In this document: positions 8,532 to 18,500 of the stretch, one piece after another
Layout: the number at the start of each line of letters is the position of its first letter
Numbering within the stretch: position 1 is the stretch's first letter
Assembly: GCA_041690035.1 (NCBI GenBank)
Contig: JBDNFC010000046.1
Span: 1-64,000, forward strand
Reading direction: 5' to 3'
DNA from: CALSPH01 sp041690035
GTDB lineage: Bacteria; Bacteroidota; Bacteroidia; NS11-12g; UBA955
Length of the DNA stretch: 64,000 bases
Position numbers and translations under genes: made by a program
Notes under the pieces: model-generated
What the model was told of the DNA's origin: nothing
Databases searched by the model: none
What the model saw: the letters and a program-made list of their open reading frames with translations, nothing else

Positions 8532-9356
8532 TCACTTTTCATAAAATGCAACTAAATTATCTATTGGAGATTGAATTACTTGCACAAACTTTAAATCGTT
8601 TTCTAAGCACAATTCTTTAATGATTGATTGAGCAAAAAAAGCAATAGATCCTACAAACCCGATATTTTTCTCCTGCTTTGTATAGGCGTAAACTTGATTA
8701 GTAAAAAAGTTTTGTAAACTACTTTTAATGATGTTATAAAAAACCGGATTATCAATATTTGCAAATGCCACTTTAGCATAGGCAGCAATATAGGTGTTTG
8801 GTTTAGCAGTATTATATATTTCTGATACAATAATTTTAGGGTCGGTTGTGAGTCCATGGACAGCCAATAAAGTTTGCCAAGGTTGCTGCTGTTGCACATA
8901 TTTTTTAAGCACAATTTTTCCAATATCTACTCCACCACCATCATCGCCTAAAATATGCCCTAAAGAAGGAAAATGTTGAATAATTTTACCATCATTATAC
9001 TCACAAATATTGCTTCCCGTACCTAGTATGCAGGCAATGCCATTTTTAGAACCAAATAGGGCTATGGCTGCTGCATCCATATCATGAAAAATTGTTATTT
9101 CGGCTGTTTTAAAAATTTGTTTTAAGCAATTTTTCATTTTAGTCTTAGCACTTTCGTTGCTGCAGCCTGCGCCAAAAAAATGAATTTTAGAAATAGCATT
9201 GGCTAAAACTAATAATTCTGGCACAAGTAGCCCATCGCTCATATTTTCAGAACTTTGAATCATAGGGTTAAAACCTATTGTTGTTAAACTAAAATCGCCT
9301 TTTCCTGCAATTTTCCATGAAGTTTTTGTGCTTCCACTATCTGCTATTAAATGCAT
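8532..9356 (-). CDS. BadF/BadG-type ATPase, N-acetylglucosamine-kinase-like
   Basis: A 274-residue protein of the actin-like ATPase fold. The N terminus has the phosphate-1 loop ADSGSTKTSWKI. The middle has the adenosine/phosphate-2 loop ILGTGSN, followed by GHILGDDGGGVDIG, a pattern typical of BadF/BcrA-type sugar kinases such as GlcNAc kinase. It probably phosphorylates an amino sugar from cell-wall or chitin turnover; substrate is inferred only from family. It is somewhat short but contains both halves of the fold. No sugar-catabolism neighbours are present. Confidence 0.8.
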   Translation of the reverse strand: MHLIADSGSTKTSWKIAGKGDFSLTTIGFNPMIQSSENMSDGLLVPELLVLANAISKIHFFGAGCSNESAKTKMKNCLKQIFKTAEITIFHDMDAAAIALFGSKNGIACILGTGSNICEYNDGKIIQHFPSLGHILGDDGGGVDIGKIVLKKYVQQQQPWQTLLAVHGLTTDPKIIVSEIYNTAKPNTYIAAYAKVAFANIDNPVFYNIIKSSLQNFFTNQVYAYTKQEKNIGFVGSIAFFAQSIIKELCLENDLKFVQVIQSPIDNLVAFYEK

Positions 9357-9386
9357 TGCTTTCTATTCTTTTTTTTAGTTTTACCT

Positions 9387-9806
9387 TTAGTTGCAATTAA
9401 ATTTTATATGTAGTTTCTCCATACTTAATTTGTTATATAGCATTGATTTTGAATATGTATTGTTGAATAAGTGGCTTTTGAAATGTGTTTTTTTCTGATT
9501 TGTTAAAATTTTTTCTCTAGTGATTTCACATGATTTATGTTTTAATCTTAAAATGTTAAAAATTATTTTACTCAATATAATAATGATGCTTATAAATAAA
9601 AATGGCAATCCAAATAGTGGAAATATTGCTAAAAACTGTCTTGCCATAAATATCAAAAAAAGAGAACAACTTGATAATAGTATTCCAAAAGCAAAGATAA
9701 ACCAATCTGTTTTTTTTAGCATTATAAGTCCATTTGGCTCACCTATCCATAAAATGCCCCCAAAAGAATTAAGGTTTTTAAAGAAATCAAATATTAGGTC
9801 GCACAT
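9387..9806 (-). CDS. Small membrane protein, probably a truncated PH-like (YdbT-type) protein
   Basis: A 139-residue protein with two hydrophobic helices (about residues 36-55 and 60-85). The pattern ILWIGEPNGLIMLKKTDWF before the helices and ITREKIL after them resembles small bacterial PH-domain membrane proteins, in which W-x-G-x-P...D-x-F precedes a helix pair and T-N-x-R-V-I-I follows. Here the expected beta-rich PH part after ITREKIL is replaced by about 40 residues rich in Asn, Lys and Ser, so the gene looks truncated or frameshifted. The opposite strand also has a 103-codon frame, which I take as a shadow. It shares a mirror-symmetric promoter region with the HAD gene. Confidence 0.5.
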   Translation of the reverse strand: MCDLIFDFFKNLNSFGGILWIGEPNGLIMLKKTDWFIFAFGILLSSCSLFLIFMARQFLAIFPLFGLPFLFISIIIILSKIIFNILRLKHKSCEITREKILTNQKKTHFKSHLFNNTYSKSMLYNKLSMEKLHIKFNCN

Positions 9807-9820
9807 AGTTTTTTTGATTA

Positions 9821-9867
9821 TGCAAATTTAGTAAAAATTTACTAAAAGTTTTTTTACTAAATTTGCA
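9821..9867. promoter_or_regulatory. Mirror-symmetric divergent promoter/operator
   Basis: Perfect 15-bp inverted arms TGCAAATTTAGTAAA (9821-9835) and TTTACTAAATTTGCA (9853-9867), with a further TTTACTAA at 9838-9845 in between. Each arm contains a -7 box TAAATTTG: on the minus strand at 9829-9822 for the membrane protein starting at 9806, and on the plus strand at 9858-9865 for the HAD gene at 9904. Neither box has a clear TTG at -33. Confidence 0.7.
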
Positions 9868-9903
9868 CCGCCACAAAAGAGGCTTAATTTTTAGCTTACA
9901 AGC

Positions 9904-10539
9904 ATGTTCAAAGATATTCAATTACAACAATATAAGGGAGTTTTAATAGACTTAGACAATACATTGTATCATTATGAGCCTTGTCATCAAGCTGCAAAGC
10001 ATGCATTATTAGCATTATTTTGTGATAAATATGGTTTAGACATAGAAACAGCTGAAGGGATTTATGGCATGGCAAGAGAAAAAGTACATAAACGATTGCA
10101 TGGACAAGCTGCTTGCCACAGCAGATTGCTTTATTCCAACGAAATGATTAATGCTGTTTTCAAAAAAATAGACGCTAGTTTTACGCTTAAAATGGAGGAA
10201 GTGTATTGGAGTGCTTTCTTAAACAAGATAGAATTAGCTCCTGAGGCTGAACACTTTTTAGAAAAATGTAGGATAAATGGCATACCCATTGCCATTATAA
10301 CAGACCTGACATTGCAGATTCAACTAAGAAAATTTGATATACTTAAATTATCACAATGGATAAAATATATGATTAGTAGTGAGGAGGCTGGTGCAGAAAA
10401 GCCGTCACCCATTCCTTTTCAATTGGCATTAGAAAAGTTACAATTGTTGCACAATGAGGTCATTATGATAGGCGATAATGAGAAGGTAGATAAAATAGGT
10501 GCAGAAATGTTGGGTATAGATTGGTGTCATCCATTTTAA
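9904..10539 (+). CDS. HAD-family hydrolase
   Basis: A 211-residue haloacid dehalogenase-type phosphatase. Motif I is LIDLDNTLY (nucleophile and acid/base Asp), motif II IAIITDLT (Thr), motif III Lys in AEKPSPIPF, and motif IV MIGDNEKVDKIGA (acidic pair). A helical C1-type cap of about 80 residues lies between motifs I and II. The substrate is not predictable; related proteins are nucleotidases or phosphoglycolate-type phosphatases. Expression should start from the plus-strand -7 box in the 9821-9867 palindrome. Confidence 0.85.
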   Translation: MFKDIQLQQYKGVLIDLDNTLYHYEPCHQAAKHALLALFCDKYGLDIETAEGIYGMAREKVHKRLHGQAACHSRLLYSNEMINAVFKKIDASFTLKMEEVYWSAFLNKIELAPEAEHFLEKCRINGIPIAIITDLTLQIQLRKFDILKLSQWIKYMISSEEAGAEKPSPIPFQLALEKLQLLHNEVIMIGDNEKVDKIGAEMLGIDWCHPF

Positions 10540-10583
10540 AAATCAATTTTATACTTTTACCAAAAAATAAGTTTTAATCGCCT

Positions 10584-10591
10584 TATATTTG
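10584..10591 (+). promoter_or_regulatory. -7 promoter box of aspS
   Basis: TATATTTG fits TAnnTTTG and ends only 7 bases before the ATG at 10599, so the mRNA should be leaderless or nearly so. No TTG is seen at -33. Confidence 0.6.
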
Positions 10592-10598
10592 CCGATAA

Positions 10599-12371
10599 AT
10601 GGGCTATAGAACACATCATTGCGGAGAATTAAACATTAAAGATACTGGTAAACAGGTAAAACTGGCTGGCTGGATTGCAAAAAACAGAGATTTTGGAGCC
10701 CTTACGTTTATAGATTTACGCGATAGGTATGGCATTACACAATTGGCTTTTAACGCTCAGTTTAATGAAGAGTTATTGAGTCAGGCTAGAAATTTAGGCA
10801 GAGAATATGTGGTTCAAGTAAGTGGGATTGTAAAGGAACGGGAGAATAAAAATCTTAAAAACCCAACAGGTGAGATAGAAATAGAAGTATTCTCTATTTT
10901 GTTGCTAAACAAGGCTAAATTGCCTCCTTTTACAATTGAAGATGAAACCGATGGAGGCGAAGAATTGCGCATGCAGTATAGGTATTTAGATATACGCAGA
11001 AATAGTGTTAGAGAAAAATTAATCCTGCGCCATACTTTGGCACAAAAAATAAGAAATTACCTAAGTAAAGAAGGGTTTTTGGAAATAGAAACCCCCGTTT
11101 TAATTAAATCAACCCCTGAAGGAGCGCGTGATTTTGTTGTGCCAAGCAGGATGAATCAAGGTGAGTTTTATGCTTTACCACAGTCTCCACAAACTTTTAA
11201 ACAATTGTTAATGATAGGGGGATTGGACAAATATTTTCAGATAGTAAAATGTTTTAGGGATGAAGATTTGCGCGCAGATCGGCAGCCTGAATTTACTCAA
11301 ATAGATTGTGAAATGAGTTTTGTGGAGCAAGAGGATATTTTGAATATTTTTGAAGATTTGGTGCGCCATTTATTACTAGAAATTAAAGGTGTTGAAACAT
11401 CAGCTTTTTTAAGAATGTCTTATCAAGATGCCTTTTATTATTATGGAAATGACAAGCCGGATTTAAGGTTTGATATAAAATTTAATTATTTAAAAGGTGG
11501 GCGAGAAAATTTAGATTTGGTGCAAGGCGTTCATTTTAATGTTTTTGATAATGCAGTATCAGTAATTGCAATAAATTTGCCAAATGCAGCTTATTATACA
11601 AGAAAGCAGATTGATGAATGGACAGACTTTGTTAAAACGCCACAAATAGCCGCTAGTGGATTGGTTTATTGCCGTGTGGGTAAATTGGGAGAGCATAAAT
11701 CTAGTGTAGACAAATTTTATAATCAGGCTCAATTGCAAACTTGGGTAGATCATTGTAAGGCTCAAGAGGGTGACTTGCTGTTTATGCTATCTGGAGATTT
11801 GATAAAAACACAGGTTCAATTGAGCACTTTAAGATTAGCAGTAGGCAAGGCACTCGGTTTGAGAGATAACAATACTTTTGCCCCATTATGGGTTGTAGAT
11901 TTTCCGTTATTAGAGTGGGATGAGGAGCATAATCGATTTCATGCTATGCACCATCCATTTACTTCTCCAAAAATAGAGGACATTATTTTGCTAGAAACTA
12001 GTCCTGAGAAAGTGCGTGCCAATGCCTATGATATGGTAATCAATGGGGTAGAACTCGGTGGTGGATCTATTAGAATATTTAATAAAAGTCTTCAAAGCAC
12101 TATGTTTGATTTATTGGGCTTCACTAAAGAAGAGGCAAATGCACAATTTGGTTTTTTAATGAATGCTTTCGAATATGGCGCACCACCGCATGGTGGCATT
12201 GCATTTGGTTTCGATAGATTATGTTCATTGCTTGGTGGTTCAGAAAGTATAAGAGATTATATTGCTTTTCCAAAAAATAATATGGGAAGAGATGTTATGA
12301 TAGATGCCCCATCTATAATCGCCAACCCTCAATTGGATGAACTTGGAATTGCTTTAAAAGCCAAAAAGTAG
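10599..12371 (+). CDS. aspS: Aspartyl-tRNA synthetase
   Basis: A 590-residue class II synthetase of normal bacterial length that charges tRNA-Asp. Order of parts: N-terminal OB-fold anticodon domain (to about residue 110, with AGWIAKNRDFGALTFIDLRD), motif 1 around FLEIETPVLIKSTPEGARDF, the flipping-loop region, motif 2 CFRDEDLRADRQPEFTQID, the bacterial insertion (GAD) domain at about 280-420, HAMHHPFTSP, and motif 3 GGIAFGFDRLCSLLGG. The start ATG is supported by the adjacent -7 box. Monocistronic by appearance. Confidence 0.97.
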   Translation: MGYRTHHCGELNIKDTGKQVKLAGWIAKNRDFGALTFIDLRDRYGITQLAFNAQFNEELLSQARNLGREYVVQVSGIVKERENKNLKNPTGEIEIEVFSILLLNKAKLPPFTIEDETDGGEELRMQYRYLDIRRNSVREKLILRHTLAQKIRNYLSKEGFLEIETPVLIKSTPEGARDFVVPSRMNQGEFYALPQSPQTFKQLLMIGGLDKYFQIVKCFRDEDLRADRQPEFTQIDCEMSFVEQEDILNIFEDLVRHLLLEIKGVETSAFLRMSYQDAFYYYGNDKPDLRFDIKFNYLKGGRENLDLVQGVHFNVFDNAVSVIAINLPNAAYYTRKQIDEWTDFVKTPQIAASGLVYCRVGKLGEHKSSVDKFYNQAQLQTWVDHCKAQEGDLLFMLSGDLIKTQVQLSTLRLAVGKALGLRDNNTFAPLWVVDFPLLEWDEEHNRFHAMHHPFTSPKIEDIILLETSPEKVRANAYDMVINGVELGGGSIRIFNKSLQSTMFDLLGFTKEEANAQFGFLMNAFEYGAPPHGGIAFGFDRLCSLLGGSESIRDYIAFPKNNMGRDVMIDAPSIIANPQLDELGIALKAKK

Positions 12372-12374
12372 TCA

Positions 12375-12403
12375 TTGGTTTCTGGTACAAAATATTATTT
12401 TTG
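12375..12403 (+). promoter_or_regulatory. Candidate promoter just after aspS
   Basis: TTG at 12375-12377 and TATTTTTG at 12396-12403 are spaced by 18 bp. It would give the OmpA-lipoprotein gene a leader of about 170 bases in addition to a proximal -7 box at 12565, or could transcribe a short RNA. Confidence 0.4.
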
Positions 12404-12474
12404 AAAAAATCTATTTATGTTGTCACTTTAGATTAATGAAAATCAATCAATTATTTTAAGTATACTTTCTATTT

Positions 12475-12502
12475 TATCTATTTATTTTTATCTATTTATT
12501 TT
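12475..12502. repeat. Two tandem copies of a 14-bp AT-rich unit
   Basis: TATCTATTTATTTT is repeated exactly at 12475-12488 and 12489-12502 in the untranslated region upstream of the OmpA-lipoprotein gene. Confidence 0.8.
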
Positions 12503-12564
12503 TTAGATTTTAATGCAAATTTGTATTGTTGATTACTAAAATAAAATTATTTATAAATTGTGCT

Positions 12565-12572
12565 TATTTTTG
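12565..12572 (+). promoter_or_regulatory. -7 promoter box of the OmpA-family lipoprotein gene
   Basis: TATTTTTG ends 4 bases before the ATG at 12577. The position argues against the longer frame beginning at TTG 12526. Confidence 0.55.
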
Positions 12573-12576
12573 CATA

Positions 12577-13554
12577 ATGAAATGGAAAAGGTTATTTACA
12601 ATTTTTAGTTTATTGGTTTTGGTTTATTCATGCGTGCCGCATCGCAAATATTTGCAATCGCAATCTGAGGTAGAAAATCTAAATGCAAAAACTGCTGCAA
12701 TGCAAACTAATATAGATCAACTGCAAAAGGATCAACAATTGCTAACTGCTCAGCAAATAAAATTGACACAAGAATTAGAAAATCTAAAAAGAGACAGCAT
12801 TGCTATGCAAAAGGCATTAGATATGCAAATAAAGGCTTATGAAAACTTAACTCAAGTGCAGCAAAAAACAATTTCAAATAATGAGAGTGAGAATTCAAAA
12901 ATGTTGACTGAGTTAAACAAACGCTCCGAGGAGTTAAAGAAAAAAGAATTAGAACTTGCTGCAAAAGAAGAATTATTTATTGCATCGCAGGGAAAAAACA
13001 AAAATTTAAGCTTAGGATTAGTAGAGCGGGAGGCTAAAATTTTGGAGCTAGAAAAGGCATTGAAACAAAAAGATTCTGCGGTAAAAGCATTAAACAAAAA
13101 TGTAGCCAATGCACTAAAGGGCTACAATAATATGGGGCTTACTATCACAGAAAAAGACGGAAAAGTTTATGTAAGTTTAGAAGAAAAACTATTGTTCAAA
13201 TCTGGTTCTTATGCCATAGATGAAAAGGGAAAAGCAGTGCTATTAAATGTTGCCAAAGCATTAAATGAAAATTCTGATATCACAATAATGATAGAAGGAC
13301 ACACAGATAACGTGCCATTATTAGGCAAAGGTGTAATAAAAGATAATTGGGATTTAAGTGTATTAAGGGCAACCACAATTGTGCGCATATTGGTAGAAGA
13401 TGGCAAGGTAAACCCAACCAAAATTATTCCTTGCGGCAGAGGAGAATTTTCGCCAATAGACAAAGCAAATACAGCAGACGCTAGGCAAGCCAATCGAAGA
13501 ATAGAAATTATTTTAACGCCCAAGTTAAGCGAACTATTAAAAAGTTTAGAATAG
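12577..13554 (+). CDS. OmpA-family lipoprotein with coiled-coil stalk
   Basis: About 325 residues from the ATG at 12577. The signal peptide MKWKRLFTIFSLLVLVYSC ends in a lipobox with Cys19, so the protein should be lipid-anchored to the outer membrane. Residues about 30-180 form a long Gln/Glu/Lys-rich coiled coil. The C-terminal 110 residues are an OmpA peptidoglycan-binding domain (LLFKSGSYAIDEKGKAVL ... IEGHTDNVPL ... NWDLSVLRATTIVRIL ... ANRRIEIIL). It likely tethers the outer membrane to peptidoglycan. It is followed after 19 bases by the nucleotidyltransferase-like gene, so an operon is likely. Confidence 0.88.
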   Translation: MKWKRLFTIFSLLVLVYSCVPHRKYLQSQSEVENLNAKTAAMQTNIDQLQKDQQLLTAQQIKLTQELENLKRDSIAMQKALDMQIKAYENLTQVQQKTISNNESENSKMLTELNKRSEELKKKELELAAKEELFIASQGKNKNLSLGLVEREAKILELEKALKQKDSAVKALNKNVANALKGYNNMGLTITEKDGKVYVSLEEKLLFKSGSYAIDEKGKAVLLNVAKALNENSDITIMIEGHTDNVPLLGKGVIKDNWDLSVLRATTIVRILVEDGKVNPTKIIPCGRGEFSPIDKANTADARQANRRIEIILTPKLSELLKSLE

Positions 13555-13573
13555 TTTATCGCTAACAACCTTT

Positions 13574-14746
13574 ATGGATATTAATTTTTTTGATGATGCC
13601 CAATCGGTAAATTTATTGCCCCTAACCTTTACTAGGCCATGTGCTTTATTGAGTTGCGGTATGCTTTCGTTGGTCGATAAATGGAAAAACTATCTTCCAA
13701 TATCTGCCATTGGTTTTCAGACAGATAAATACTTAGCCAACTTGTTTCCTAGCATCAATGCGGTTTTTTTTATAAATGGAAGACTCATCCCAGATAAAAT
13801 GATTGTTCAAGCAGTTTTGGCATTACAGCCAGGCGACTACCTTATGCAAAAAGATACAGTTTTAGCTTATCATACTAAACAAGAACGCAAAATGCCTTTT
13901 ATGGAAAGTGTAAATATACTCAATAATCCTAGCGATATTTTTGTAAAAAATGGTCAAGAAATTATACATGATTTTAGTTTTTTAGACATTTCAAAATATA
14001 GTACAACAATTGATGATAGCAACACAATCATAGGAGATAAATCGCAAATTTATGCAGCACCAGGAGCAAAAATTGTTGCAAGTATATTAAACACCAAAAA
14101 TGGGCCAATCTATATAGGAAAGGATGCAGAAATAATGGAAGGGTGCATGGTTAGAGGGCCTTTTTCTATGGGTGAAAATGCCGTACTAAAAATGGGCAGT
14201 AAAATTTATGAAGGCACAAGTATCGGCAATTTTAGTAAAATAGGCGGAGAGGTAAATAATACTGTAATATTTAGTTATAGCAATAAAGGACATGATGGTT
14301 TTTTAGGAAATAGTGTGATAGGCGAATGGTGTAATTTGGGAGCTGACACCAATAATTCTAATTTAAAAAACAATTATGAAGAAGTGAAACTATGGAACTA
14401 TGCTAGTAAACGATTTGAAAAAACAGGGCTTCAGTTTTGTGGTCTAATTATGGGAGATCATAGTAAAACAGGCATCAATACAATGTTAAATACAGGAACA
14501 GTTATTGGGGTTTCGTGCAATATTTTTGGCAGTGGATTTCCTAGAAATTTTGTACCTTCATTTGCTTGGGGCGGAGCAGCAGGATTTACAACATATCAAA
14601 TAGATAAGGCACTACAAACAGCAAGTTTAGTATATCAACGCAGAAAAAAGAAAATGCAATTGGAAGAAGAGTATCTATTAAAAAGTATATTTGACATGGA
14701 GTCTGAGAATAGAATTTGGGAAAATAAAGTAGGAGTTAATGAATAA
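13574..14746 (+). CDS. Putative sugar nucleotidyltransferase (GlmU-like, left-handed beta-helix)
   Basis: A 390-residue protein of a Bacteroidota GlmU-like family. The N-terminal part (LLPLTFTRPCALLSCGMLSLVDKW) matches the family's nucleotidyltransferase-like domain but lacks the usual G-x-G-T-R-M loop of active pyrophosphorylases. Residues about 145-340 are hexapeptide repeats forming a left-handed beta-helix (IYIGKDAEIMEGCMVRGPF, VIGEWCNLGADTNNSNLKNNY, GDHSKTGINTMLNTGTVIG), as in acyltransferases. Activity is therefore uncertain. Its last bases overlap the start of tpiA by 8, so the two are translationally coupled. Confidence 0.8.
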   Translation: MDINFFDDAQSVNLLPLTFTRPCALLSCGMLSLVDKWKNYLPISAIGFQTDKYLANLFPSINAVFFINGRLIPDKMIVQAVLALQPGDYLMQKDTVLAYHTKQERKMPFMESVNILNNPSDIFVKNGQEIIHDFSFLDISKYSTTIDDSNTIIGDKSQIYAAPGAKIVASILNTKNGPIYIGKDAEIMEGCMVRGPFSMGENAVLKMGSKIYEGTSIGNFSKIGGEVNNTVIFSYSNKGHDGFLGNSVIGEWCNLGADTNNSNLKNNYEEVKLWNYASKRFEKTGLQFCGLIMGDHSKTGINTMLNTGTVIGVSCNIFGSGFPRNFVPSFAWGGAAGFTTYQIDKALQTASLVYQRRKKKMQLEEEYLLKSIFDMESENRIWENKVGVNE

Positions 14747-15512
14747 GAGAAAAAAAATTATAGCAGGAAATTGGAAAATGAATACCAATCTAACAGAGGC
14801 TTTAGCCTTAACTGTAGAGATAGCAGGTATTTACAAAGATGAAGTTTCAAGCGATGTTCAATTGATTATTTGCCCTCCATTTATTAGCTTGGCAGCGGTA
14901 GTTAAATTACTAAATAATCATCCAACAATTGCTGTTGGGGCACAAAATTGCCATCATGAATCTGCAGGGGCATATACAGGCGAAGTGGCTGCAAGTATGA
15001 TTTCGGAATTGGGAGTAAAATATATCATAATTGGTCATTCAGAGAGAAGGCAATTTGCCCATGAAGGAAACGAACTCCTTGCATTAAAAATTAGATTAGC
15101 ATTAGAAAATAGTCTTTTGCCAATTTATTGTTTTGGTGAAACCCAAGTGGAGCGCAAGAGCGGAGAATATACTAAGGTAATAAGAGATCAAATAAAAGAA
15201 GGTCTTTTTAATTTATCAACAACAGATTTTGGCAAAGTTATTTTAGCTTACGAGCCAGTTTGGGCTATTGGCACTGGCGAAACAGCTACTCCAAAGCAAG
15301 CCAACGAAATACATTTGATGGTGCGAAATCAGATAGCTGAACACTATGGTGAAACAGTTGCACAAAATTGCAGTATTTTGTATGGGGGTTCTGTAAAGCC
15401 AACCAATGCCGAAGAATTATTTAATCAGCCAGATATAGATGGTGGATTAATAGGCGGTGCTGCACTAGAAGCGCGCTCGTTTATTGGAATTGTGAAAGCT
15501 GCCAATGCTTAA
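14739..15512 (+). CDS. tpiA: Triosephosphate isomerase
   Basis: A 257-residue glycolytic enzyme interconverting dihydroxyacetone phosphate and glyceraldehyde 3-phosphate. All catalytic signatures are present: Lys in AGNWKMN, His in IIGHSERRQF, Glu in AYEPVWAIGTG, the flexible loop 6 that follows it, and the phosphate-binding YGGSVKP and GGLIGGAAL. Length is normal. The ATG overlaps the end of the preceding gene. Confidence 0.97.
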   Translation: MNKRKKIIAGNWKMNTNLTEALALTVEIAGIYKDEVSSDVQLIICPPFISLAAVVKLLNNHPTIAVGAQNCHHESAGAYTGEVAASMISELGVKYIIIGHSERRQFAHEGNELLALKIRLALENSLLPIYCFGETQVERKSGEYTKVIRDQIKEGLFNLSTTDFGKVILAYEPVWAIGTGETATPKQANEIHLMVRNQIAEHYGETVAQNCSILYGGSVKPTNAEELFNQPDIDGGLIGGAALEARSFIGIVKAANA

Positions 15513-15590
15513 ATATTAATTTTTTGGAACATTCAATATTTGGAATATTTATTGCGTTAAATAAATACTAGCCCATATTTTAATATATAT

Positions 15591-18500
15591 ATGAATTTTT
15601 TTTTAAAAAATATTTTTTTGTTAATCTGCTTGTTATTTATAACAAATTTGCATGCCCAAAAGAGTTTTTCTAGAGACTCTGCAAAATTCATAGAAGAGTA
15701 TAATAGTTTTGTAAATAACATTAATTCTTCAGAGGCAAAAGAGGTAACTAAATTATTTAAGACTTATTGGTCTACTGGCAAAATTCCTGTAGCAGAGCGG
15801 AATAGTATCAATCAATTGGCAAATGAAATGTTGATGAATAATTTTAATCCAAACCCTCATTTTTTATTGTTAACCCAATGTATTAATGCATGGGTCGGGG
15901 GTAATTATCCAATAAAATTACTTTCAGACTTTTTGGCGATTTGTCAAAAAAATATGATTGCAAATAAATTAGGTATGGTAGCTTATATGAATACCATCAT
16001 ACCCCTTTTTAGCCAAAACATTATAAATGAAAGCGGACAAAAAAAGTGGTTTATGCAGTCAAGAGATTTTACACTTAATAGTGCTGGAGATTTGAGTATC
16101 AGTTTTGGCAAAGGCAATTTTGTTTGCAAAGGACCTATTGATAGTATGGTGATAGAAAACACTAGTGGTATTTTTTTTCCCGACAAGAATATATGGAAAG
16201 CTACAAGTGGCAGAGTTACTTGGGCAAGACATGGAAATATGGAGGCTTTTGTAGAATTTAGTTTATACGAGATAGATTTATCAAGCAATGAGCTAATTGT
16301 ACAAAATGCATTATATACAAATAAAAAGTATTTTGCAGGTATTGTTAAAGGACAGTTTAAAGATAAAGTTTCATATTCCACAGATAGCAATCAAGTAAAC
16401 AAGTCAAGTTTTCCAGAATTTAGCACTTATGAATCTGCTGTAGAAATTAAAAATTTGATAGGCACAAGTGCAAAGTATTTTGGAGGGTTATCTGTAAAAG
16501 GCACAGATATTTTTTCTCAATCTATTGGCGATAGGCCTGCAAAGGTTGAACTTTTGTTTAAAGGTAAGCCGAAAATTATAGCATATTCGTCTACATTTAA
16601 GATTGTAGATAGCACATTGATGTCGCAAAGCGCAGAAATTACTGTGTTAATGGATACAGGAACAGTTTATCATCCTCAGGCTATATTCAACTTTAATTTT
16701 AGAAAAAACTTTGTGGTAATTAGCAGGGGAGAAGCAGGATTGACAAGGGTAAATTTTATTGACAACTATCACAATTTAGCCATAGAAACAGACCATATAA
16801 AATGGGATTTAAGTACCCCATTTGTAGATTTTGACAACATTAGCAATGACAAAGCAGCTGCCATAGAATCATCTAGCTTCTATAAACAATTTAGGTACGA
16901 AAAAATACAAGGTATGTTGGCTTATAATCCCATAGAATTAATTATGGCTTATTTAATGCAAGAGCGTGTAAAGAAATTTTACTTACCCGATTATGCAAAA
17001 CATAGAAAAAATACAAAGCAGAACTTGCAGCAACAAATTTATGACTTAGCAGACGATGGTTTTATTAGATATGATCCTAAAACAGATACGATTTTTGCGC
17101 AGCCAAAGCTGTATAATTATTACTTTAATAATATGAAAACCAAAGATTATGATGTTATTAGATTTTCTAGCGTTATAGCTGCTAAAAGCAATGCTACATT
17201 AAATTTGTTAAATAATAATATTACAATAGAAGGTGTAAGAAGGTTTAATTTTTCTGATTCACAAAATGTAATTGCTTTGCCAACAGAGCAAACTATATCC
17301 GTAAAAGGTGATAGAACCTTTATGTTTGGTGGTATGATGCGTGCCGGCAGATTTGATTTATTTAGTAAAAACTTTATTTTTGACTACCACAGATTTGCCA
17401 TATTACCCACTACTATAGATTCTTTGCGCCTATATTTTCCTGATAGCAATAATAGTATGCGCAAGGTAAATAGTGTATTAACTAACCTTTATGGTACACT
17501 AGAAATAGATAAACCTACCAATAAATCAGGTTTAATAGATTTTCCAGAATATCCAAGATTTAAGAGTGAAAAAGGATCAGAAATTACTTATGATAGGCCA
17601 GAAACGCATAATAATGCCTACAAAGCTGGTAATTTTAAATTTATTGTAGATCCTTTTGAAATAGACAGTATGGATAACTTTACCGTGCAAGGTTTGCAAT
17701 TTGATGGTACATTTATATCAGATGATATTTTTCCGGATTTTAGATATAAAGCCAGTATTCAAGAAGATTTTTCGCTTGGGTTTAAAACCAGCACCCCGAC
17801 AGGGGGTTATCCAATGTATAAAGGAAAAGGCAAGGGAGATATGTTGATTAGTTTGAGCAATAGAGGTCTATATGGTACAGGCAAGATGGAATATAATGGC
17901 AGTACCGTAGAATCGGAGAGTTTTTTATTATTGCCAGGCAAAAGTATAGCCACTGCTAAAAAATTTACTATGCCAGAGTCTGTAAAATACCCTGCAGTGG
18001 TGGGCTCAAATTTGGCAACAGAGTTTAATCCCTATTCAGATAATATGGCCATAAAAACGAGTGGAGAAGAAAAACTTAAAGTTTTTAAAATGGGGTATGA
18101 TTTTTCTGGTACAATGAAAGTTACACCCACTGCTATAAAAGGAGATGGAATTCTAACATGGAATGAAGCAGAGTTTACATCTAGCAATATGACTTTTGCC
18201 ACCAATGGCGCTAAAGCAGATACCTCTGCAATTAAAATCTATGCAGCAGACCCTGCAAAAATTGCCTTTCAAAGTGGTGATTTAAAAAGCAATTTGGATT
18301 TTACAAAAAGAGAAGGAAAATTTGTTTCCAATATTGCGGGATCGCTTACCCAACTTCCTTTTAATAAGTATGCATCTAATTTAAACGATTATAAGTGGAA
18401 TATGGATGCAGGTACATTAGATATTAATTTAGGAAATATGGCAGGTATAAAGCCTTATTTTGTTGCTACAAATGATGGTGTAGATTCTTTGAAGTTTGAA

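Noticed and set aside
9520..9831. 103-codon plus-strand frame opposite the small membrane protein
   Set aside because: The minus strand has coherent membrane helices, a family-like motif and a promoter box; the plus-strand product is an unstructured Asn/Ile/Lys mix typical of a shadow frame.
9838..9860. Shared TTTACTA motif between the 9.82-9.87 kb palindrome and the 22.1 kb operator, suggesting one regulator for both
   Set aside because: The heptamer also occurs near 3726 and 25752 and is common in AT-rich DNA; the spacing differs between the two sites, so a common regulator is not supported by this window alone.
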